Shown here piece after piece: positions 1 through 5,953 of a stretch of 6,871 nt of DNA. The position numbers and the translations under genes were made by a program. Source of the DNA: Bacillota bacterium (GTDB lineage Bacteria; Bacillota; Bacilli; Alicyclobacillales; SLC66). Below the pieces are notes generated by a model. The model searched no databases. It was not told the origin of the DNA and saw only the letters and a list, made by a program, of their open reading frames with translations. Within the stretch, counting starts at the first letter, position 1; each line of letters opens with the position of its first letter. The stretch is taken from the NCBI GenBank assembly GCA_021821225.1, contig JAKACR010000150.1:1-6871 (forward strand), read 5' to 3'.

Positions 1-471
1 CTGCGCCATCCCCGCCCACGCCACGGCAAACAGCCGCGCATCCGCGGCGGTTGCGGCATACGCGTCGAATGCCGTCGCCGCCGTCGCGCCGATCGAACAG
101 TGATCAGGATGTCCGCCGAGCACGTGATGGAAAGTGATCACGACAGCGGGGCAAAAAAGCCGCATGTGGTCTAGCACCTTCGCGGCCAGGACGGAAGGAT
201 CAACAATCTCCAAAGTCTTGTCGCGCAAGGATAGAAACCACAGATCCTTGATGCCGAGCGCGCGGCACGCATCGCGCAGTTCCGCCTCGCGCAGCATCGG
301 AAGCGTTTCGCGCGTAGCGGTTGGCGGCACCCCCATGCGCCTTCCCATCTCCCCGCGGGTCGCGCACACGAGACCCACCTCATGTCCTTCGGCCGCGGCC
401 CTGGCGAGCGCGCCGCCGCAAATGAATGTCTCGTCGTCGGGATGGGCAAATACAGCAAGCACTCTCGCCAC
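1..471 (-). CDS. bshB2: BshB2-type N-acetylglucosaminyl-malate deacetylase (PIG-L/LmbE family), 3' part cut off by window edge
   Basis: A zinc-dependent PIG-L/LmbE deacetylase, expected to remove the acetyl group from GlcNAc-malate in the second step of bacillithiol synthesis in the cytoplasm. I translated it from the reverse strand: 157 codons are open from a GTG at 471 to the window edge, out of roughly 220 usual for the family. Seen: the N-terminal AHPDDE zinc/catalytic motif (residues 9-14), the second metal motif HPDH (121-124), and a stretch around residues 36-90 (GEMGRRMG, ATRE, LRDKTLE) that is typical of BshB2 rather than of general LmbE proteins. The GTG start is supported by AAAGGAG about 8 nt upstream. 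A YojF-like gene lies upstream on the same strand, as in Bacillus subtilis yojF-yojG, but here a repeat element intervenes. The family is very likely; bacillithiol specificity is inferred from motif similarity and context. Confidence 0.88.
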   Translation of the reverse strand, partial: MARVLAVFAHPDDETFICGGALARAAAEGHEVGLVCATRGEMGRRMGVPPTATRETLPMLREAELRDACRALGIKDLWFLSLRDKTLEIVDPSVLAAKVLDHMRLFCPAVVITFHHVLGGHPDHCSIGATAATAFDAYAATAADARLFAVAWAGMAQ

Positions 472-654
472 AAAACCCGCTCCTTTCAGCGGACGTGATC
501 CCGATCTCGGGAGACGGGACCGCCCAAAATTCCGGCAGGCCCACAGAGAGCCGATCCCGCATCTTAAGGCGCCTGTTCAAAAAGAGGACAGAGTTGACCC
601 ACGCAGTGCGATGGGACATGGGAAAAGGTCCTCTTTGCAGGCGCAATGGTCCCA

Positions 655-690
655 CATGTAGTGTCCGAGGCTCTAATCGGACACTACATG
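655..690. repeat. Perfect 14-bp inverted repeat with 8-nt loop
   Basis: CATGTAGTGTCCGA (655-668) is exactly complementary to TCGGACACTACATG (677-690), leaving an 8-nt loop. Further complementary arms lie outside it: GCAGGCG (637-643) with CGCCTGC (701-707), and GGGACATGGGA (613-623) with TCCCATGTCCC (722-732). All three pairs nest around the same centre, so 613-732 can fold as one long interrupted hairpin on either strand. There is no T-run, so it is not a canonical intrinsic terminator. It lies inside the part of copy 1 that copy 2 lacks. Confidence 0.85.
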
Positions 691-728
691 CACTGTAACA
701 CGCCTGCCGGAATTAGGTTTATCCCATG

Positions 729-760
729 TCCCTGAGCGTACGTTTTTGGTACGTGAGGGA
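729..760. repeat. Conserved stem-loop of the MITE-like family (copy 1)
   Basis: Two stacked stems are visible: TCCCT (729-733) with AGGGA (756-760), and CGTAC (737-741) with GTACG (749-753), closing a 7-nt T-rich loop (on the plus strand). The inner CGTAC/GTACG stem is also present in copy 2 at 2407-2424, which suggests it is a conserved part of the element. The bases 729-732 are shared with the outer arm TCCCATGTCCC (722-732), so this stem and that arm cannot pair at the same time. Confidence 0.7.
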
Positions 761-832
761 GCATTTCTGGTGATGACGCTGCAATGCGCCGGGGAGTTCT
801 GCCCCCTTTTTGAACCACCTCTGTAAGCGCCG

Positions 833-1138
833 TCACACCGCGAGCGGGTCCAGGCTGACCTCCACAGTCCTCGCCAGGCGTTGCGCATCGTCGAAGCCTG
901 TACAGACGACGATTCTGCGGTCGAGGGACATGTGCGTAAGCGCGTCCACCTGGATCAGTCCGCCGTCAACGCGCAAAAACAGCCTGTAGGGGCCATCTCC
1001 GCGCACAAACGCACCCTCCAGCCGTCCGCCGCCGTTTCTCCAGTATGCCCCTGGATTCACCTCCAGGTGAATGTAGACACGGTTTCCGCGCCAACCTTCC
1101 AGGGCATCCGACACCACCTTCGCATTGAGCGGGCCCAT
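833..1138 (-). CDS. yojF: YojF-like protein (DUF1806 type), partner gene of bshB2
   Basis: A small soluble protein of 101 residues with no signal peptide or membrane segment. It resembles B. subtilis YojF (somewhat longer, about 115 residues), whose gene sits beside yojG/bshB2. Similar stretches are KVVSDALEGWRGNRVYIHLEVNPGAY at the N-terminus (residues 7-32), EGAFVRGDGPYRLFLR in the middle and DALTHMSLD towards the C-terminus. The biochemical role of the family is not established as far as I know; its constant pairing with BshB2 suggests a link to bacillithiol metabolism. The ATG at 1138 is preceded by GGGAGG with 7 nt spacing, a convincing ribosome binding site. Downstream on the same strand comes the MITE-like element and then bshB2. 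The upstream gap to the hydrolase stop (1139-1315) shows no clear promoter or terminator. The family assignment rests on remembered similarity and synteny. Confidence 0.78.
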   Translation of the reverse strand: MGPLNAKVVSDALEGWRGNRVYIHLEVNPGAYWRNGGGRLEGAFVRGDGPYRLFLRVDGGLIQVDALTHMSLDRRIVVCTGFDDAQRLARTVEVSLDPLAV

Positions 1139-1315
1139 CTTCCGGCCTCCCTGTGTTGAAAGTGTCTACTGACAACCGCCGTCTTCTTCCAGCCACCATT
1201 GCCCCCTTTGCTCCTGCTCAGACACCGCTGCGCAAAACTCGCGACGAGCAAAGGAGGTAATGGCGGCCCAACGAACCTGTAGACTGCCCTGCACGCAACT
1301 CGCCGGGCAACACTT

Positions 1316-2206
1316 TCAGCCCGCCGAGGAAGTCGCGCTCTTGGGCGGACTGGATGAGCTTGCGGCGGTCTTCGTCTGAGCAGGCGTCTGATTCGTGCTC
1401 ACGCTCTTTTCCGCAGATTGCGACTGCCCAACGAAACGGATCGGTCCATTTCCATAATGCAGCCACATGTCTTGCGCCAGCAGCGAGCCAGCCAACTTAT
1501 GCCCGGCGGCGTTCGGATGCCAGCCGCCGTATTCGAACGGCGCGTAGCTCAAGTGGTGTTGCGTGAGGTACGCCTTCATTTGATTGAACACATCGAACAC
1601 CACGACATTGGGACTGTTGAACGAATCAGCCACGTACACCTCGCTGTTTACGTACTTCGGCTCCAGCGTGAGATATTGTGTGTAAGACGCCTTCGTAACC
1701 GGAGGAGTGACAAGCAGCACAACCGCCTGGTGGCGCAACGCTTTTGCGATTTCATGATGGATCGTCGAGTCAAATGTGGCGAAAGGCGTCTTCGGATAGC
1801 AATCGTTGAGCAGCCCCCAGGAAATCACGACGACCTGCGGCTTGATGGTGTCAAGCCAACTGGTGTACCGCCCCTTGTACAGAGTGATATTCAACTGCGT
1901 GCTGTTGGCCCCGATGATCGCTTTATTATTGAAGATGTAATTGCGCTTTGCTCTTTGCGACAGCGTGACAAACGCGCGCTTCAAATATCCGCCGCCGTGA
2001 GGATCGACCCAGCCGTACGCCACGGACCCGCCGATCGCCATCACCCGCTCGCTCGGCGGCGCCGCTCGCGGTACAGAACGCTTCACTTCACCGGCATTTG
2101 AAACCTGAACAGGCTTCTTGTTTGCGGCATGCCAACCCACGTCGCCAGCCAAAATGCCCAAGACGCAGATTGCAGCCATCCCCGCCAGCCTGATCGCTCG
2201 TTTCAC
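1316..2206 (-). CDS. Exported or membrane-anchored SGNH/GDSL-type hydrolase
   Basis: A 296-residue protein with an N-terminal hydrophobic segment (about residues 5-25), indicating a signal peptide or a membrane anchor. The core is SGNH-like: block I IGGSVAYG with the candidate nucleophile Ser61, a glycine in IIGANS (Gly99), WGLLND with Gly131 and Asn134, and GGWHPNAAGH with catalytic His230. The final 35 residues are rich in Ser, Thr, Pro and Ala and look like a disordered tail. Two oddities: the position three before His230, usually Asp in the DxxH motif, is Gly227, and block III is G-x-x-N-D instead of G-x-N-D. It may therefore be a Ser-His dyad enzyme or use another acid. The start is GTG, with GGGAGGGG 5 nt upstream. 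The substrate (acyl ester on a lipid, wall polymer or polysaccharide) cannot be told. It is transcribed away from sqdB; a TATACT on the minus strand at 2270-2265 could be a -10 box, but no good -35 was found. Confidence 0.82.
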   Translation of the reverse strand: MKRAIRLAGMAAICVLGILAGDVGWHAANKKPVQVSNAGEVKRSVPRAAPPSERVMAIGGSVAYGWVDPHGGGYLKRAFVTLSQRAKRNYIFNNKAIIGANSTQLNITLYKGRYTSWLDTIKPQVVVISWGLLNDCYPKTPFATFDSTIHHEIAKALRHQAVVLLVTPPVTKASYTQYLTLEPKYVNSEVYVADSFNSPNVVVFDVFNQMKAYLTQHHLSYAPFEYGGWHPNAAGHKLAGSLLAQDMWLHYGNGPIRFVGQSQSAEKSVSTNQTPAQTKTAASSSSPPKSATSSAG

Positions 2207-2333
2207 GGATTCCCCTCCCGGCCGGGAACCAAAATCAGTTCGCCCTTATGTCAGATTTGTACAGAGTATACCCTCAGAGTCTTGAAGTTACCTTATGATG
2301 ACCTCGCTCACCAGGAATTTTACGCTTTGTTTT

Positions 2334-2342
2334 ATTTAGAGA
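2334..2342. repeat. Left copy of 9-bp direct repeat (putative target duplication)
   Basis: ATTTAGAGA at 2334-2342 recurs exactly at 2494-2502, on either side of the MITE-like copy 2. The left copy lies 2 bp from the GTTC of the terminal repeat and the right copy 6 bp from GAAC. An exact 9-base match at both edges of an element with inverted ends is what transposition by an enzyme producing 9-bp staggered cuts would leave. Confidence 0.7.
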
Positions 2343-2493
2343 TTGTTCGAAAAGTGGGCAGAACTCCCCGGCGCATTGCCGCGTCATCGCCAGAAATGCT
2401 CCCTCACGTACCCGAAAACGTACGCTCAGTCCACATTTCTGGCTGCTTCCTTGCACTGCGTGGTTCTTACCTACCCACTTTTTGAACAGGCTC
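2343..2493 (+). mobile_element. Non-autonomous MITE-like element, copy 2 (short form), upstream of sqdB
   Basis: A 151-bp non-coding element with inverted ends GTTCGAAAAGTGGGCAG (2345) and, read from the right on the minus strand (2487), GTTCAAAAAGTGGGTAG. Its first 85 bases match copy 1 (minus strand, 815-732) and its last 40 or so match the other end of copy 1, so it is the same family in opposite orientation with the central section missing. It carries a 10-bp inverted repeat (GCCAGAAATG 2389-2398 with CATTTCTGGC 2434-2443) enclosing the conserved CGTAC/GTACG stem. It is flanked by the 9-bp direct repeat ATTTAGAGA, supporting insertion by transposition. No transposase is encoded, so mobility would depend on an enzyme elsewhere in the genome. 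It ends 93 bp before the sqdB start. Confidence 0.78.
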
Positions 2494-2502
2494 ATTTAGA
2501 GA
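2494..2502. repeat. Right copy of 9-bp direct repeat (putative target duplication)
   Basis: The second exact copy of ATTTAGAGA, immediately downstream of the MITE-like copy 2. See the left copy at 2334-2342 for the interpretation. Confidence 0.7.
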
Positions 2503-2504
2503 AG

Positions 2505-2543
2505 AAACCGCACATTGGTTTGTCTCCTCAAATATGATAAAGT
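2505..2543 (+). promoter_or_regulatory. Candidate sqdB promoter with overlapping dyad
   Basis: TTGGTT (2515-2520) and TAAAGT (2538-2543) are separated by 17 bp and sit about 45 bp before the sqdB start. Each agrees only partly with the vegetative consensus. Overlapping the -35 is a short dyad, AAACC (2505-2509) and GGTTT (2517-2521), separated by 7 bp, which could be a regulator site, for instance for the LysR-type protein encoded downstream. Both readings are weak inferences from short motifs. Confidence 0.3.
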
Positions 2544-2580
2544 TTTCGAGGGAATCTGCAAAGATATGTTGCTGGAGTGA

Positions 2581-3735
<1,155 letters not shown>

Positions 3736-3783
3736 TCGCTCCCGCTCGAATGGTCACAGATCCTTCAGACAGGGGTTTCAGCC

Positions 3784-4950
3784 ATGCGCATCGCATTTGT
3801 CACGGAAACGTTCCTCCCGTCGATCGACGGCATCACGACCCGCCTGCAGGCCACGATCAACCACCTGCTGGCCGCGGGTCACGAGGTGGCCGTCGCCGCC
3901 CCGTCAGGCAGCGTCCTCTCCTATCGCGGAGTGGAGGTTTTCAGCGTCCCCGGTGTTCCCTACTGGTTCTATCCGGAGCGGAAATTTTGCCTGCCCGCTT
4001 TCGGACTCAGGCGCTTTCTCGCCCGCTTTCAACCGGACATCGTGCATGTGGTCAACCCGGTCGCGCTTGGACTGAGCGGCATCTATCACGCCAGGCGCAT
4101 GCGCCTGCCGCTGGTTGCCTCCTTTCACACCAATCTCGCCGCATACGCCAAATTGTACCGCGTGCCCTTCCTCTCGCCCGTCAGTTGGTTCGTGCTGCGT
4201 CACGCGCACAACAGAGCGCACCTCAACCTCGCCACGTCGGCCGCCATGGTGGCCGAACTCTCGGCGCGCGGCTTTCATAACCTCGCACTGTGGCCGCGTG
4301 GCGTCGATACCGCGCGCTTTGCCGCGGCGACTCCTTGCGCGCCGCTGCGCGACCGCTTGACGGGAGGCCGTCCACACCATCTGTCCCTCCTGTACGTGGG
4401 TCGCCTCGCTCCGGAAAAACGACTCGATACACTCCGGTCCTTGCTGGAACAAATGCCGGACACGTCGCTCGCGTTTGTCGGCGACGGACCGGAGCGGAAC
4501 CGTCTGGAAACAGCTTTCGCCGGATTGTCCGCCGTGTTCACCGGTTATCTGCAGGGTGCCGAACTGAGCGCCGCATACGCCTCCGCGGACGCGTTCGTGT
4601 TCCCGTCGACCACGGAGACACTCGGTCTGGTCCTGCTGGAAGCGATGACGGCCGGGTTGCCGATCATCGCCGCGCGCAGCAAACCGACCATGGAATTGCT
4701 CGGGAAGGACAACGAACTGCTGTTTGATCCCGATCAGCCGGCCTCTCTGTACGACAGCGTGCGTGCGCTGCGCGACAACCGCGCCGGTGAAAAGGTGAAA
4801 GCCGCGCGACGGAGCAAAGAGATGGCCGCCCTGGATTGGCGCGCGGCCACGGACGGACTACTCGACCACTATGCGCAGGTGCTCGCGCAGATGGCCCACA
4901 TCCCGTCCCGCCGGAAAAAGTCGCTCGCGAGACGGCTGGAACAGCCATGA
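3784..4950 (+). CDS. sqdX: SqdX-like sulfoquinovosyltransferase (GT4, GT-B fold)
   Basis: A 388-residue glycosyltransferase expected to move sulfoquinovose from UDP-sulfoquinovose to diacylglycerol at the cytoplasmic face of the membrane, the last step of SQDG synthesis. The N-terminal acceptor domain begins MRIAFVTETFLPSIDGITTR, very close to cyanobacterial SqdX, and continues with HVVNPVALGLSGIYHAR (88-104), SFHTNL (113-118) and LWPRGVDTARF (169-179). The C-terminal donor domain shows VGRLAPEK (205-212), GDGPER (233-238), FPSTTETLGLVLLE with the GT4 EX7E pair Glu278/Glu286, and a nucleotide-binding end near residue 315. No transmembrane helix is evident; the basic C-terminus (RRKKSLARR) could help membrane contact. 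The ATG at 3784 follows AGGGG by 8 nt. It lies 48 bp after sqdB and overlaps the next gene by ATGA, so an operon is likely. Related GT4 enzymes can use other sugars; linkage to sqdB makes SqdX the best call. Confidence 0.9.
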   Translation: MRIAFVTETFLPSIDGITTRLQATINHLLAAGHEVAVAAPSGSVLSYRGVEVFSVPGVPYWFYPERKFCLPAFGLRRFLARFQPDIVHVVNPVALGLSGIYHARRMRLPLVASFHTNLAAYAKLYRVPFLSPVSWFVLRHAHNRAHLNLATSAAMVAELSARGFHNLALWPRGVDTARFAAATPCAPLRDRLTGGRPHHLSLLYVGRLAPEKRLDTLRSLLEQMPDTSLAFVGDGPERNRLETAFAGLSAVFTGYLQGAELSAAYASADAFVFPSTTETLGLVLLEAMTAGLPIIAARSKPTMELLGKDNELLFDPDQPASLYDSVRALRDNRAGEKVKAARRSKEMAALDWRAATDGLLDHYAQVLAQMAHIPSRRKKSLARRLEQP

Positions 4951-5831
4951 ACCTCAAGTACCTTCAGACATTCATCACAGTATGCGAACTGGAGAGCTTT
5001 ACGGCCGCCGCCGCCGCGCTCGGTCTGACCCAGCCGGGCATCAGCAAGCAGATTCAAAAATTAGAACAAACGCTTGGCGTCACCCTGCTGGAACGTGATG
5101 CGAACAGCGTGCGCTTTACAGACGCCGGCCGGCGCATCTATCTGCTCGGCAAGCAGATGCTGGCTACATGGCAGGAAATGGACGACATCCGCCACACCCG
5201 CGCGGGCGCCCTTTCCGGACGATTGCGAATCGGCGCCAGCACAATCCCCGCTTCTCATCTGCTTCCCTCCGTGCTGGCCACTCTGCACGAACGGCATCCC
5301 CTCATCGAATTGAGCGTTACGGTGCGCGACTCGGAAGAAATTGTGGAGTTGATCCATCACGGCGCACTGGATGTCGGCATGGTGGGCATGGAGCCGTCGC
5401 ACGGCGATCTCTGGCGCGCCGTCTGCGGTTACGACCAGCTCGTGCTGATCGGTCCCCCGGCCGTCGCAAAAGACGAGCGCAAAACAGACTGGACCTGGGA
5501 AGAAATTCCTCTCATCCTGCGCGAGAGCGGATCGGGCACGCGCGCGGCCGCGTTGCGCGCCCTGCGGGAACAGGGTGTCGGCAGCACCCGTCTGACGCTG
5601 CTGGGGGAAGTCGACGATACCAACGCAATCGTCGCGCTGGTGAAAAACGGCGTCGGATTTGCGATCGTATCGGAGCTTGCCGTGCGCGACGATATCGCGT
5701 CACACGCCGTATCTCCCATCAAACAGCTTGAAGTGAAACGCCCCTTCTATCTGGCGTGCAAAACGGACGCGCGCGAACGCCCTCTCGTCAAGGCATTCCT
5801 CGCCGCGGCAACCCAACGCGGAAAAATTTGA
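4947..5831 (+). CDS. LysR-type transcriptional regulator, CysL-like
   Basis: A 294-residue LysR-family DNA-binding regulator. The N-terminal winged helix-turn-helix spans about residues 1-60 (FTAAAAALGLTQPGISKQIQKLE, then LLER), a linker helix follows, and the periplasmic-binding-like effector domain runs from about residue 91. That domain has GASTIPASHLLP (96-107), DSEEIVELIHHGALDVGMVG (128-147) and LRESGSGTR (191-199), a pattern I associate with CysL and related regulators of sulfur or selenium assimilation. The ATG at 4947 overlaps the glycosyltransferase stop (ATGA), pointing to translational coupling; an in-frame ATG at 4836 would add 37 residues absent from the family and is rejected. 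The 3' position in the sqd operon suggests it controls this operon or a sulfur-supply gene, perhaps by sensing a sulfur metabolite. Target and effector are not shown by the sequence. No clear terminator follows. Confidence 0.9.
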   Translation: MNLKYLQTFITVCELESFTAAAAALGLTQPGISKQIQKLEQTLGVTLLERDANSVRFTDAGRRIYLLGKQMLATWQEMDDIRHTRAGALSGRLRIGASTIPASHLLPSVLATLHERHPLIELSVTVRDSEEIVELIHHGALDVGMVGMEPSHGDLWRAVCGYDQLVLIGPPAVAKDERKTDWTWEEIPLILRESGSGTRAAALRALREQGVGSTRLTLLGEVDDTNAIVALVKNGVGFAIVSELAVRDDIASHAVSPIKQLEVKRPFYLACKTDARERPLVKAFLAAATQRGKI

Positions 5832-5864
5832 TCGCTGACGGCCATCTCCCCCGGTGTTACCATT

Positions 5865-5913
5865 AGACAGGACGGACAAGCTGTCAATCGCCCACAGGGG
5901 CAGTTTCCTGTCT
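5865..5913. promoter_or_regulatory. Inverted repeat in the leader of the NlpC/P60 gene
   Basis: AGACAGGA (5865-5872) is exactly complementary to TCCTGTCT (5906-5913). Inside it lie GCCC/GGGC (5890-5901, 4-nt loop) and the small dyad GACAAGCTGTC (5875-5885). There is no following T-tract, so this is not a standard terminator for the upstream regulator gene. It may be an operator or a leader structure of the hydrolase gene. The ribosome binding site GGGGAGGA follows before the ATG at 5954. No convincing -35/-10 pair was found in this gap. Confidence 0.4.
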
Positions 5914-5953
5914 GTCGGTTCACCACGAATCCTGCATCCGGGGAGGACAACCA

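Larger units (their letters stand above)
571..815 (-). mobile_element. Non-autonomous MITE-like element, copy 1 (long form), between yojF and bshB2
   Basis: A non-coding element bounded by inverted ends. The left end (575 onward) reads GTTCAAAAAGAGGACAGA and the right end, on the minus strand from 815, reads GTTCAAAAAGGGGGCAGA, matching at 16 of 18 positions. On the minus strand its first 84 bases (815-732) match 2345-2429 of the second copy with only a few differences. Its last bases (GCACTGCGTGG, then CTTTTTGAACAGGC) also match the end of copy 2. The middle, about 100 bp, is absent from copy 2 and contains several inverted repeats. No transposase or convincing ORF is present. Target duplication is unclear: TAAGGCGCC on the left and TAAGCGCC on the right are only near-matches. 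It starts 17 bp after the yojF stop and ends about 100 bp before the bshB2 start. The remaining 472-570 holds the bshB2 ribosome binding site and one arm of a 13-bp inverted repeat. Confidence 0.75.

Noticed and set aside
171..661. Open frames on both strands over the bshB2 5' region and the repeat
   Set aside because: Low-complexity Arg/Ser-rich products; the BshB2 frame with HPDD and HPDH motifs explains the coding part.
1236..1248. Possible intrinsic terminator after the SGNH gene (CTCG/CGAG then TTTT on the minus strand)
   Set aside because: Only 4 base pairs and four T; too weak to call.
1260..1379. Small plus-strand ORF (39 codons) after AAAGGAGGT
   Set aside because: The Shine-Dalgarno match is strong but only 2 nt from the ATG, and the ORF runs antisense into the 3' end of the SGNH gene; no further support.
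1418..2101. Plus-strand open frame of 227 codons opposite the SGNH hydrolase
   Set aside because: Antisense to a gene with signal peptide, catalytic motifs and a good ribosome binding site; its Arg/His-rich product looks like a frame shadow.
2274..2495. Minus-strand open frame of 73 codons across MITE-like copy 2
   Set aside because: It is mostly the repeat element itself, including both inverted ends, and lacks a ribosome binding site; likely a spurious ORF.
4836..4946. Longer start for the LysR regulator
   Set aside because: It would add 37 residues lying within the glycosyltransferase gene, while LysR proteins begin right at the MNLKYLQTF helix.
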